This document shows positions 16,660-25,981 of a stretch of DNA of 64,000 nucleotides, in pieces. Below the pieces are notes generated by a model. That model was given only the letters and a program-made list of their open reading frames with translations. It was not told the origin of the DNA and ran no database searches. How positions within the stretch are numbered: position 1 is the first letter of the stretch; the number at the start of each line of letters is the position of its first letter. The position numbers and the translations under genes were made by a program. The stretch covers positions 186,001 through 250,000 of the forward strand of contig JAEUKA010000068.1 in the NCBI GenBank assembly GCA_016794465.1, given 5' to 3'. Source of the stretch: Myxococcales bacterium (lineage in GTDB: Bacteria > Myxococcota_A > Polyangia > Palsa-1104 > JAEUJZ01).

Positions 16660-19509
16660 TCACTCCATGATCTGCACGCACACAAGATGGTGGTCACCGC
16701 TGCGAACGTCTCTGGTCCACAGCAGAACGGACAGGCGATCATCTTCAGGAATCATCCTGATTCCGAGCTGAGGCAGGTCGATCGCGACTTCCTTTCGCAG
16801 CACCACTCGCAGGTAGTCCACTCTCTGTAGCCGTCGCTGCGAGCGACTCCCAATCTCAAAGTATCCGCTCGGCTCTAGCAGCAGGAGTCGCTTGTCCCCC
16901 GTGAGCGCACCTTGTCCATACAAGCGATGACCACCGCCACCCAAGCCCGAAGCGCGCTCACCCGCACACATCTCGATCGCAAGCAGAGTGCGAAACAGCT
17001 GCAGTCCGATCGGAGCCGGCAAAAGATGTGGCACCTGGGAAAACGGCAGCATCCGCAGTCCCTGCGCCGGTTGTTTGTCCAGCCTGATGGTGGCAAGCCA
17101 CAGCTTGGTACCGTCGATGTGAGAGATCTCCCGGGGGCTGTCAGGCCTGGGAATCTGGATCGGTAGCAGCGTGCGCGGACTGTCCGCCTGGGCATTGCCA
17201 AGCGCCCGACAGAGTGCCGCATCAGAGGGTCGCAGATACGGCTGGGCCCGCAGAGACTCCATCAAGATGTCGCGCAAGGGCAGGGGCACCTTGATGCAAG
17301 GAGGAATCGGGGGTGGCAGACCTCCGCTGCGAACGGCGAGATCGGCACTCTTCATATCCCCCCCAAGCAGCTCATAGCCGAGCATGCCCAGCGAGAACAC
17401 ATCGGACGCCGTACTGGCGGCACTCTCAAGCAGCTCGGGTGCCAAGTACGGAGTGGTCAGCGGAGTTCCTGCGGACACAAGCGGAGTCGTTCCCAAGAGT
17501 GCGGCCAGATAGGGTCCCACCGTCAGCAAGACCCGTGGATGACTGGCCTGCCAGCGGATCTCGATCTGGGTCGGAGACAGCTGCCCGTGAACAAACTGAG
17601 GCAGCTGCTGGCGAATCACAAACAGCGCGGAACAGAGCTCGCGAAGGAGTGCCAGGCGCGCCTCTGTATCACCGGCCAGCTGAACCTGGGCCGCCTGCCA
17701 GCTGTGTGCGGGCTGCGGAGTCGGAAAGAGCAGCGCAAACGGACCCCCCGACCACGCCTCTCCCGCAAACAGAAGCGGCAACATTACCGTCGAGAGCAGC
17801 GGCTGCATCTGTTCCAGCAAGCGAGAGATCTTGACCGCGACCTCTGCCCGGGGCGGTGACCACGCCTGCTCACCACTGATCAGATAGAGCGTCCCACTTC
17901 GGCGCTCTGCGCAGGCAGCGGTGGTGATCTCGACCGCATAACAGACCACGAGCAGAGACGCATTCCCTTTTTCCTGATGCAGCTGCAGCGTCGCGCCAAA
18001 TACGCAGGTGTGCTCACCCAGGACCACAGACTGCGGCGCTTGCGGAGTGGCGCGCAGCGGCGTAGGGACGGGTCTGCTGGGGCGCGGCGGACTGACCACT
18101 GCCTTGTCCACCCCACCGTGCATCGGCGTTGGAAACAGAGAGGGACGGGCGGTAAGCGGACGAGGCGGAGCCGGCTGCAGATCAACCCCCAGCTTCGACA
18201 GAGCAGCGGCCACTGCACCGCGCCGCATCAGCTCTCCGTTGGTTCCTAATGTGAAGCGCTCCAGCTCTTCGGCCAGCTGCGCAGCGGTCTGATGACGCCC
18301 GCTCGGCTCTCGACAGAGGGCTCTGTGAATGATGTCCTGAAGGACAGCGGGGGCCTCTGGAATCTGCGGAATCGGATCGGAAAGGACCGCATCCATCGTC
18401 GCAAACTCGGTCGCACGGTGAAACAGAGAGGTACCCGCGCACAGCTCATACAGGATCACTCCCGCAGCAAAAATGTCGGTGCGCCGATCGACTTCTTGTG
18501 GACTGCGAATCTGCTCCGGAGCCGCGTACGCTGGCTTGCCCACAAACTGTCCGCGTGAAGCCAGAGAGCGCTTCCCGAGTGCCCGCGCGACCCCAAAGTC
18601 AATCAGCTTGACATCGCCATCGGGAGTACACATCAGGTTGGTGGGAGTAAAGTCTCTGTGGACGATTCCTAGCGGCTCTCCGGTTTCATCTCGTGCTTCG
18701 TGAGCGGCATGAAGACCAAGACAAGCGCGACTGACGAGCGCCGCTGCCAGCGGAAAGGGACAGCGCAGACCTCGGCGATGCAGCTGCCTAATCACCGACG
18801 AGAGATTCACTCCTCGCAGGTACTCCATCGCGATGTAGTGCGTTCCTTCCCAGCAGCCGGTATCAAAGATGTTGACGACATTGGCGTCACAAACAAACGG
18901 CGACAGCCGCGCTTCCTGCTCGAACATCGCCTTGGCTTCTCGCGGATCAATGCTCAGGAGCAGACTCTGCGCGATCAGCTTGAGCACCACCGGCCGCTCA
19001 GATCCCTGCGCTTTGCGGGCCATAAAGACGGTTGCCATTCCGCCTTCCCCGAGCTGTCCTGTCACCAGATAGTCCGCAAACGGAACCACGTAGCCGACCG
19101 AGATCCGACACAGCGGCCCAGCTGGTCCGAGCGTGACATCCTTGGGCTCCTCTGCTTCATCCAAAGACAGCTCTTTGATCCGGACTCCGGTGCTATCTCC
19201 GACGCTGGGCACCCACAGTCCATTGCGACTCTCTAGATCCCGCAGGACAAAGCGACCGCCGAGCTGGGTGATCTCTGCATGGGTAGAGGAGACAGTCTGT
19301 TCCTTGGCTCCAAACAGAATGTCCGAAGTAGGAAGACGCCCCAGCAGCAGTCGCGAAGGCTCGATGAACGAGCGACGCGGTCGGCGTTCCTGCCCCACCA
19401 TGACATCGATCGAGAGGATGCGCGAATAGCGTGGAACCGGTACGGGTGGTGAAGACTCCATCTTGAAACGAGGAATATGCACGTCCGGGGCCAGTCCCTT
19501 GATGACCAC
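16660..19509 (-). CDS. FHA-kinase-pseudokinase protein (first gene of kinase operon)
   Basis: A 949-residue protein. An FHA phosphothreonine-binding domain covers about residues 45-110 (LLLGRLPTSDI, SSTHAEI, LESRNGLWV). A kinase domain follows at about 150-420 with GQLGEGGMATVF, VVLKLI, HRDFTPTNLM (Asp kept, Lys replaced by Thr, a common bacterial variant), DFGVARA and a YAAPEQ. After a Pro-rich linker, about 490-790 is a second, degenerate kinase-like domain with HGQLSPTQI and PYLAPELL but no DFG. The last 130 residues are unassigned. No membrane segment is obvious. GTG at 19509 lacks a clear ribosome site; an internal ATG at 19461 is an alternative. FHA kinases often feed T6SS assembly, but no such link is shown here. 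Confidence 0.83.
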   Translation of the reverse strand: MVIKGLAPDVHIPRFKMESSPPVPVPRYSRILSIDVMVGQERRPRRSFIEPSRLLLGRLPTSDILFGAKEQTVSSTHAEITQLGGRFVLRDLESRNGLWVPSVGDSTGVRIKELSLDEAEEPKDVTLGPAGPLCRISVGYVVPFADYLVTGQLGEGGMATVFMARKAQGSERPVVLKLIAQSLLLSIDPREAKAMFEQEARLSPFVCDANVVNIFDTGCWEGTHYIAMEYLRGVNLSSVIRQLHRRGLRCPFPLAAALVSRACLGLHAAHEARDETGEPLGIVHRDFTPTNLMCTPDGDVKLIDFGVARALGKRSLASRGQFVGKPAYAAPEQIRSPQEVDRRTDIFAAGVILYELCAGTSLFHRATEFATMDAVLSDPIPQIPEAPAVLQDIIHRALCREPSGRHQTAAQLAEELERFTLGTNGELMRRGAVAAALSKLGVDLQPAPPRPLTARPSLFPTPMHGGVDKAVVSPPRPSRPVPTPLRATPQAPQSVVLGEHTCVFGATLQLHQEKGNASLLVVCYAVEITTAACAERRSGTLYLISGEQAWSPPRAEVAVKISRLLEQMQPLLSTVMLPLLFAGEAWSGGPFALLFPTPQPAHSWQAAQVQLAGDTEARLALLRELCSALFVIRQQLPQFVHGQLSPTQIEIRWQASHPRVLLTVGPYLAALLGTTPLVSAGTPLTTPYLAPELLESAASTASDVFSLGMLGYELLGGDMKSADLAVRSGGLPPPIPPCIKVPLPLRDILMESLRAQPYLRPSDAALCRALGNAQADSPRTLLPIQIPRPDSPREISHIDGTKLWLATIRLDKQPAQGLRMLPFSQVPHLLPAPIGLQLFRTLLAIEMCAGERASGLGGGGHRLYGQGALTGDKRLLLLEPSGYFEIGSRSQRRLQRVDYLRVVLRKEVAIDLPQLGIRMIPEDDRLSVLLWTRDVRSGDHHLVCVQIME

Positions 19510-19892
19510 CTGTTTTTAGGAATCTCCGTCGCTGAGTCGATTCCTATCGCCCTCCTGACCCGCTGTGTCTTCTGAAAATGATCTTGTTTGCGATCCGCTC
19601 TTTGCAACTCAGATTGAGCCCACACGCTCCGGTTGTGTAGCCAGTTGTGTCAGTCGATCTGCCAGCTGGAACGCTCGCTCACTTGCGTTTTTCCTTCCTT
19701 TAATAGGAGTGCTTTTTTCCGCACCCTTCGCGACTCTGTCCGGCTCGATGCGCGGCACAAGTTGATCTTCTAACCTCACTTTCCAGTTCCGCCAGAATGC
19801 TGCCTCGGTCGCTTCATTCTCCGTCGAGAATGTGCGCTCTGCTGGACTTGGTATGACCCTTGCTTTAGCAGGTCCACGGAGGTTTTTTCATC
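19510..19892. other. Gene-free stretch between divergent kinase operon and lipoprotein
   Basis: No gene is supported. This 383-base gap must hold the promoters of the kinase operon (minus) and of the MopE-like lipoprotein (plus). I found no convincing sigma70 or sigma54 pair on either strand. A ribosome site (GGAGG at about 19876-19880) precedes the lipoprotein ATG. Confidence 0.4.
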
Positions 19893-20798
19893 ATGACGAT
19901 ACGTGTTGTCCGGGTCCGCCGCATCGTGCAGAGTCTGCTGCCGCTGTCTCTGATCGGCCTTCTGTCCGGTTGTGGTGCAGAGGCCGTGGGCGGAGTGGAG
20001 CTCTCATGGGCAAGCGATCCAATCTACTGTGAAGAGCCCACGCGCACGGTCACAGAGGAGTGCAACGGCCGCGATGACAACTGCGATGGCATCGTCGATC
20101 GGGATCTCGTCATCAGCGAGTGTACCAAGCAGCTGGTCAGCTTCGTCGGTGAGCTAGCCCGCGCGCAGTCCGACACCAAGAGTACAGAGCGAGTCAGTCC
20201 GCTCGGCTGTCCCAAGGAGAGTGGTCTGGGTGAGCGGGAGCGCAACGTCTATTCCTTCACCGGACCGCTGCCCACCGCGTGCAATCACATGATTGCCGAT
20301 GACTGTGCGGACCCCGCGCGCAAGAACTACTGGGTGATGGTCCTCGCCAATCAGGTCGATCCGAGCGCCTCTACGTATCAGGTGATGTGGGCCAAAGACC
20401 CGAGTCAGTATCAGCGTTTTCACGGCTGTGCTCCGGACGGATTCGATGGCCCGGGCTCGCGGATTCCCAAGAACCTCCAGCCGCTGTCTGACGTGAACGG
20501 CGACGGCAAGATCGGCGATTGTATCGAGCACCACAGCGGCAAGCTCTGGTTTGAGTTCGGCGATCCGGCCAGTCCGACTCGACTCCGGCTCAAGGACATC
20601 ACCGCCGTGCGCAGTCCTCGGGTGACCACCAAGGAGTCGCTGTCCTCCGCCGAGCAAGTGCTGTCAAGAGAGCAGGATCAGCCGACCCACCTGGCCGTGG
20701 ATGTGCGCCTGCCTGACGGTGTGTGGATGCCGGTTCGGTTGAATGCAGACTTCCAAGCGCCGCATCTACGATGGAAAGAAGTGCTGAGCTGTCAGTAA
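19893..20798 (+). CDS. Lipoprotein with MopE-like metal-binding motif
   Basis: A 301-residue exported lipoprotein. The signal peptide ends in the lipobox LLSGC (Cys about residue 27). At about residues 54-70 is ECNGRDDNCDGIVDRDL, the Cys/Asp signature of the putative metal-binding motif family (PF11617, MopE-like) that is abundant in Myxococcota surface proteins. The rest, with several Cys and an EF-hand-like DVNGDGKIGD stretch at about 198-207, is unassigned. It stands alone ahead of a broken kinase gene and is likely to sit in the outer membrane. Confidence 0.75.
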   Translation: MTIRVVRVRRIVQSLLPLSLIGLLSGCGAEAVGGVELSWASDPIYCEEPTRTVTEECNGRDDNCDGIVDRDLVISECTKQLVSFVGELARAQSDTKSTERVSPLGCPKESGLGERERNVYSFTGPLPTACNHMIADDCADPARKNYWVMVLANQVDPSASTYQVMWAKDPSQYQRFHGCAPDGFDGPGSRIPKNLQPLSDVNGDGKIGDCIEHHSGKLWFEFGDPASPTRLRLKDITAVRSPRVTTKESLSSAEQVLSREQDQPTHLAVDVRLPDGVWMPVRLNADFQAPHLRWKEVLSCQ

Positions 20799-20873
20799 GC
20801 TCCACGCAGGGTTATTTTCGAAATACACTGCAACTTTGTAGGTATTCATGTACCAACGGAGGCTGCGACGGGG

Positions 20874-21368
20874 ATGACTATGACCTATTCTACAATTGGT
20901 CCATATCGCCTACTCAAGAAGCTTGGCGAAGGTGGCATGGGCGTCGTCTATGAAGCTGTGCATCAAGGCATCGGTCATCACGTTGCGATCAAGCTTCTGG
21001 CGCCGCAGTTCAATTCACAAAGCGAGTATGTGTCCCGCTTTTTGAATGAAGCACGAGCTGCTGCTGCCATTGACCATCCTGGAATCGTCCAAGTCATCGA
21101 CTCCGGAAGGCTGCAAGATGGCTCCACCTATTTGATTATGGAGCTGCTGAAGGGGGAAAGCCTCGCTGCTCGCGTACAGAGTGGCGAGCAGCCGCTCTTT
21201 CACGTGCTCTATATCGGTTGGCAGATAGCGTCCGCCTTGGCCGCCGCCCACACCGCCGGAATCGTCCATCGTGACTTGAAGCCACATAAGGTCGATCCCG
21301 ACGAAAAATATTGGAAAGATTCCCATTTCCGAGAGAGAAACAGCGGGACCAGCCTCAGCATCAGGTGA
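20874..21368 (+). pseudogene. N-terminal fragment of a Ser/Thr kinase
   Basis: The 164 codons start with a complete kinase N-lobe: YRLLKKLGEGGMGVVYEA, VAIKLL, then a full run to IVHRDLKPHK, where homology stops abruptly and 20 unrelated codons lead to TGA. The DFG, activation segment, APE and C-lobe are missing, so it cannot be an active kinase. The base composition by eye (about half GC) is lower than in the neighbouring genes. A C-terminal kinase fragment beginning at the equivalent place (HKPHNVMLIPD) lies 5 kb downstream at about 26352. The stop is 2 bases from the end of the next, convergent gene. Confidence 0.8.
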
Positions 21369-21370
21369 GG

Positions 21371-21895
21371 TTAGGGGGACTCCTTTAGCCGGACTCCTTT
21401 GCAGATCGGCTCGCACTCCGGTCCGTTCGGTCGCCCGACGCTGTAGGTCGCAAACTGGTCGATGAAAAGGAGCGGTGGGAGTCCTGGCTGACCGAGCTGA
21501 ACCTCATAATGATCGCCATCGCGCAGTGAGAGCAGTGGATTTGTCCCCGGTGGCGCTGCGAGGCTCAGTGAGACGTGTACCGTGGTTCCGCCGGAATAGG
21601 AAACCCAGCACTGCGCTCGGCGGCCTCCGTGGCAGTCTACTTGCGAGCGTCCAGTCAGAGACAGACTTACCGGCACCACATCGCAGGCTCCGTTGATGCA
21701 GACTCGCAGTGCCAGGTTGCCAAGATCTGCGTCTCGGATGGGAACGTCACCCCAAAAATGGGCTCCGTCAATGCAGCCAACCAGGGTACAGGATCGGAGC
21801 GGTGGGCTCGACGGCAAACCCACGCCTCCATCCGCACCGCAACCCAGCAGAACCCAGGCCGAAAGGACTTGGAACAGAGTACGAAAGGAGCGCAT
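21371..21895 (-). CDS. Cys-containing lipoprotein, unknown function
   Basis: I do not recognise this 174-residue protein. It begins with a signal peptide ending in VLLGC, a lipobox with Cys at about residue 19, followed by a Gly-rich linker. Six further Cys in pairs (SCTLVGC, CINGAC, CEPIC) suggest disulfides and an extracytoplasmic beta-rich domain. It lies between the broken kinase halves and converges on the first fragment. The next minus-strand gene is 175 bases upstream. Confidence 0.6.
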   Translation of the reverse strand: MRSFRTLFQVLSAWVLLGCGADGGVGLPSSPPLRSCTLVGCIDGAHFWGDVPIRDADLGNLALRVCINGACDVVPVSLSLTGRSQVDCHGGRRAQCWVSYSGGTTVHVSLSLAAPPGTNPLLSLRDGDHYEVQLGQPGLPPLLFIDQFATYSVGRPNGPECEPICKGVRLKESP

Positions 21896-22070
21896 CCGAG
21901 TTCTCCAGTTCTGCCGCCGATCGCTTCGGGTCCTCGTCGGCGATCGACTTGGCCATGATCGCTTGCTGCGATCGAGTTGGACTTGACTCCTTAGGCCGAG
22001 CGATAAGCGGAACCTTTCACGATATTTTCAAGGAGCGCAGCACGGACCAGGTCCGGAGGCGGCTCATCCG

Positions 22071-24404
22071 TCACGGCTGCTTGAGATATCGCAGCTCGAG
22101 ATCCGCAGCCACCAGCACCAGCTTTTTCGTCTCGCTGTCGAAGCGCGGACTGCCCATGATGACCCAGACGAACTCCTCGGGTGCAAGCAGCTCACGCCGG
22201 GGAAGCGTCGCCGGTACGTCGAGCAGAAGCTCGTCCTGCCAGTAGTGCGAGTACATCGTGTAGCGGCCGTTGCCGAGCGGCTTGCCGACCTTAAGCAGTG
22301 CCAGCACGTAACGCTGCGGCGGCGGATTCCACCGTCGGTACATGATCGCATCACGCAGGTCCTGATCGACAATGTGGACCGGATTCCACGGGGCTTTTTC
22401 GGCGATACGCGGCGGCTCTGCAATGCGTCCAGAGTACTTCGCACTGGTGAACTTCACCGTGTCCCAGGGCGCCGGAAGATCCTTGCGGACGCGCTGCTCA
22501 TGGGCGCAGAGAAACACCAGATCCGAAACCGCCGCATGCAGCTCGTCATCGGTGTCAACGTACACAAAGTATCGCTCGCGCAGCCCGGCGATCTCGTACA
22601 CGGTTGCGGTCGTTGTGTCCGACAGGATGTGTTCCTGCTTCTCGGGCGGAAGCGCAATCGCGGTCTTCTTCTGCACCTTGCCCCAGTCCGCTGATAGATA
22701 GTGATCACTGCGCGGCGCTCGGGGATCGACGGCGAAGCGACAGTAGTGCGAGGCCAGATAGTCGAGCGACTTGGTATAGGCTTGCAGCTCCGTCTGCCGC
22801 TGCTGCCGCTGCGCTGTTTCCTGCTTGGCTGCGCTCAGCGCGCGATCGTGCTGGGTGAGCAGCTGTGAATACGCGAGCAGACTCGACTCGACCTCTTGTC
22901 CCTGAAAGATCTGGAGCAGGAGTCCTTCCCGATCGCGACTCTGACTGGCTGGTGGCGGACCGGCAGGACGCGCGGACGCCCGCGCCGCTGTCTTGATGTC
23001 GATAGGAATGTCCTCTGGAATCCAGCCCCGATTCTGCGTACGCCACTGCTGCGCCGCGCGGGCATCGACGCTCCCCCACCGCGAAAGGACCGCCGGCAGA
23101 CTGCCCCACAGTCCACCGTTGCTGATGCTCAGCGCTTCCAGCGGCAGCACTTCGATCGCTGGCTTCCGCCCGAGCTGCTCACAGGCTTCGTAAAAGCGCA
23201 GCGCCGCTCCGTACTGCTCGTGATTTCGGCACAGATCTCCCAGCAGACACAGGTCCCAGTGACTCTCATCGTCCTTGTTGGCGTTGGCACCAGCTAGCTC
23301 CTGTTCCACTCTCTGCCGGCCCTCTTCCATGGTCCGCTTGCGCTCGATGGCCTGCTGCATCAAGGTCTGGATCGCGGTGAACAGGCTGCTGCCGGGCGCA
23401 CGCTTAAGGAACCACTCACCGTCGCGGAGCAGCGCGTCATAGTCCTTCAAGCTGGAGTCACTCTGGATCAGCATGAGCGCGACCGACCCCACATAGGGAT
23501 TGATGAGCGCATCGACCGGAACCTCTGCCAGATAGCGGCGCGCCTCGCGGTTCAGCTCGTAATAGCGATACTGTCCGCTCAGCTTGCCGAGCAGCTGCAC
23601 CATCAGCAGCCCCGACTGTGCAACATCGGCGGACTGCCTTGCTTGCGTGCGCAGCAGCGACAGCTCCTGATCTTGCAGCGGCGCCGCCACCTGCTGATAG
23701 CGAGCCAGCCGACTCTCCAGTTCCGCGAGATCTTGGACTGCATAGGAGAAGTGCTGATCTTCCGCGACCGCCGCCTGCAAGAGCTGCTTTTTCTGTTCGT
23801 CGTTGCTGGTCGTGACTGCCTGTCCGTACAGCTCCAGCGTCTTCAGGCTAGCGAGGTCCGGACGCTTCTGGGAGTCCGCTTCGACCTGCTTGGCGCGAAC
23901 CGGATACCCGGCAGAGCGCAGGAGTGCCGCAGTGATCCGATCCTGGAGTCGCAGAAGCTCGCGCGTTGTGCCATCGACCTTGGCCGCAGCAGTGACCTCG
24001 CTGGTTTCGACATTCACAAAGCGCGCCGTCAGTCGCACCTGCGATGCCAGCTTCTGGTACGCGCCCAGCACCATCAAAGTAGCGCCGAGCACCTTGCCGA
24101 CCCGGGTCGCGGTTCGGATATCTACCTCTGCGCTTGCTTGGAATCCCTGCTCGCGAAGGACTCTGTCGATGCTTGCTCGCTCGACGACGCGCAGCGATCC
24201 GAGCTGCTTGAGATCCACGGTCACCGTTTCGCGAATTGCTTCCCCGATGAAGCCTCTCTCACCGGAGAGATCCCGGAACGGCAGCACCGCAACAGTCTGG
24301 CTGCGCGGCGCCGCTCCACTGTGGCTCGGAGCACTCAGCCACCCCAGGAAGGCCGAAGCCACGATCCAAAGAGGTACAACCGCCAGGCGATCACGGATTC
24401 CCAT
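22071..24404 (-). CDS. Exported CsgG/TolB-N-like protein with long helical C-terminal part
   Basis: A 777-residue protein with a signal peptide (about 1-31). Residues 36-160 follow the pattern of the CsgG/FlgO/TolB N-terminal family: TVAVLPFRDLSGERGF, LGSLRVVERASIDRVLREQG and LGATLMVLGAYQ. In that family this fold binds partners at the outer membrane or senses envelope state. The central part (about 180-480) is helical and repeat-like, perhaps TPR-related, and the last third, with several Trp and Tyr, is unassigned. The start ATG at 24404 is good; no clear ribosome site is seen. It probably works in the periplasm. Confidence 0.65.
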   Translation of the reverse strand: MGIRDRLAVVPLWIVASAFLGWLSAPSHSGAAPRSQTVAVLPFRDLSGERGFIGEAIRETVTVDLKQLGSLRVVERASIDRVLREQGFQASAEVDIRTATRVGKVLGATLMVLGAYQKLASQVRLTARFVNVETSEVTAAAKVDGTTRELLRLQDRITAALLRSAGYPVRAKQVEADSQKRPDLASLKTLELYGQAVTTSNDEQKKQLLQAAVAEDQHFSYAVQDLAELESRLARYQQVAAPLQDQELSLLRTQARQSADVAQSGLLMVQLLGKLSGQYRYYELNREARRYLAEVPVDALINPYVGSVALMLIQSDSSLKDYDALLRDGEWFLKRAPGSSLFTAIQTLMQQAIERKRTMEEGRQRVEQELAGANANKDDESHWDLCLLGDLCRNHEQYGAALRFYEACEQLGRKPAIEVLPLEALSISNGGLWGSLPAVLSRWGSVDARAAQQWRTQNRGWIPEDIPIDIKTAARASARPAGPPPASQSRDREGLLLQIFQGQEVESSLLAYSQLLTQHDRALSAAKQETAQRQQRQTELQAYTKSLDYLASHYCRFAVDPRAPRSDHYLSADWGKVQKKTAIALPPEKQEHILSDTTTATVYEIAGLRERYFVYVDTDDELHAAVSDLVFLCAHEQRVRKDLPAPWDTVKFTSAKYSGRIAEPPRIAEKAPWNPVHIVDQDLRDAIMYRRWNPPPQRYVLALLKVGKPLGNGRYTMYSHYWQDELLLDVPATLPRRELLAPEEFVWVIMGSPRFDSETKKLVLVAADLELRYLKQP

Positions 24405-24544
24405 TCCTTCATCGTATCGTGAATCTTCGATCGAGGCTCAAGCCTGATACGAAGGGGGCGCGGGCGGCAGCGGCATGGGGTCGCCACAAATGGCCACCAT
24501 CGATTTCTCACGTGCGGTAGGCTGTTCCCAAGGAGCGTGATGGG

Positions 24545-25108
24545 ATGAAGTGGCGACCCGTCTTGATGGGCGCGTTGGCGGCATACTTCCTCGGAACTCA
24601 AGGGTGTGTGGCGCACGGCGGACCCCCAAAGAGCCAGGCCGTCCCAGTGGCGTGGCGACCGCTCCGCGCTCCGTGTCTGCCGGCCCCAGGACCCGTGTAT
24701 GTAAGCCAGTGGAGTGCGCTCAAGCGACTGACTCCCAATGGCCCGGTTGAGGTGAACTCCGAGACGAGCTTCGCTGCGCTGTTTGGTTGCGCTTCAGGGG
24801 TCGATTGGAGCAAGGAGCGCTTGGTGCTCCTGCTGCTGGAGGTGCGGCATATGAACGAGATCCGCTTCCACCAGCTCACGCTGCAAGACAATCGGTTGCG
24901 GCTCCGCATCCGCGTGGAGTGTGGCCCAGGCTACGATGACCACTCCCGTGGGCTGTCCGGAAGTCATGTCTTCTTTGGGATGTTGCTACCGGCCTCTACG
25001 TCGCGACTCGATGTTCAGTATGTCGATGGCGAGGTCTACACCACGAAGTACCAGCAAGTCATCCGCAGCTGCACCACGATTCCGCAGGCGCGGCCCTTGT
25101 TTCCCTAA
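24545..25108 (+). CDS. Small lipoprotein, unknown function (possibly PrcB-like)
   Basis: A 187-residue exported protein with signal peptide and lipobox LGTQGC (Cys about 21). The segment VDWSKERLVLLLLEV followed by a beta-rich region recalls the PrcB C-terminal fold found near secreted proteases, but the similarity is weak and no protease is adjacent. Two further Cys pairs could form disulfides. It is divergent from the CsgG-like gene (140 bases between starts). Confidence 0.5.
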   Translation: MKWRPVLMGALAAYFLGTQGCVAHGGPPKSQAVPVAWRPLRAPCLPAPGPVYVSQWSALKRLTPNGPVEVNSETSFAALFGCASGVDWSKERLVLLLLEVRHMNEIRFHQLTLQDNRLRLRIRVECGPGYDDHSRGLSGSHVFFGMLLPASTSRLDVQYVDGEVYTTKYQQVIRSCTTIPQARPLFP

Positions 25109-25183
25109 CGCACCTGCCGAGTGTTGCCAGGCCGGCGCCTGAAGCGACGCCGCCGCCGAGGTCCGCCGCCGCTCTGCTGGGCG

Positions 25184-25981
25184 TTAGGGCTTGATCTCGT
25201 AGCTGTGGGCGCCGATAGACGCGCCATCGACAAACAGCTCCAGCTTGTACTTGCCCGTGGGCCAGCTGCCGGGCAGCTCAATGTCGAGCGTGATGGTGGT
25301 GTCATCGAGCGGCCACTTGTCGATATCGACGCCGCTGACCTTTTGATTCTTGCCCTTCGAGGTATCCACCGCAGTGATGACCCAGGTCACTTTGGCGCCA
25401 TCGGTCTGCGCGCCTCGGGTTTCCACCGCAAAGTACTGATGGCGATCGGTGGCTTTGGGGGCCTGGACCTCCTCGACGCCGCCGCCCGCCTTGTCATGGA
25501 AGATCTTGACGCCTTGGACTTTGATCGGCGTCTTTTTGGCAACCGCCGCCTTGACCTGATATCCGACCTGGCCGATCAGCGACTTGCCATCCGACACCTC
25601 CAGGCGATAGAAGCCTGCGGGCCAGGGCCGGGGCGACGACAGCTCGATCGGGAGCCGACCTTCCTGATCGATGACCACGGGCGGGAAGCGCTTGACTTCC
25701 TTTTCCAGGCCGACGGTGGTCTTGGTGGCGATGACGCGTACCGCTGCCTGCTGACCTGCCGCTGTCTTGTCAAACACCAGGATGAACAGCTGCCGTTTTT
25801 GGTCCGCTGGCAGCTCGTACCCTTTGTGAGGCGTCCCAAAGTGACCCTTCTCTGTATCGGGGAAGAGCTTGAGATCCCGAATCTTGAGGGGCCCCCCAGC
25901 GGCGGCCACGGCATAGCCTCCGAGAGCGAGTGTGAACAGCGCACCTACCTGAGCGATCTGCAAAAAAAGTCTCTCTATCAT
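25184..25981 (-). CDS. Secreted beta-sandwich-type protein, unknown function
   Basis: From the ATG at 25981 the product is 265 residues with a clear signal peptide (MIERLFLQIAQVGALF... AVAAA). The frame is open further upstream through the 43-bp repeats, but that extension has no coding character. The mature part has two similar halves, each ending in a strand pair: FYRLEVSDGKSLIGQVGYQVK and KYKLELFVDGASIGAHSYE (shown in part), which looks like an internal duplication of an Ig-like domain. Lys-rich. No catalytic motif is seen. Confidence 0.65.
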   Translation of the reverse strand: MIERLFLQIAQVGALFTLALGGYAVAAAGGPLKIRDLKLFPDTEKGHFGTPHKGYELPADQKRQLFILVFDKTAAGQQAAVRVIATKTTVGLEKEVKRFPPVVIDQEGRLPIELSSPRPWPAGFYRLEVSDGKSLIGQVGYQVKAAVAKKTPIKVQGVKIFHDKAGGGVEEVQAPKATDRHQYFAVETRGAQTDGAKVTWVITAVDTSKGKNQKVSGVDIDKWPLDDTTITLDIELPGSWPTGKYKLELFVDGASIGAHSYEIKP

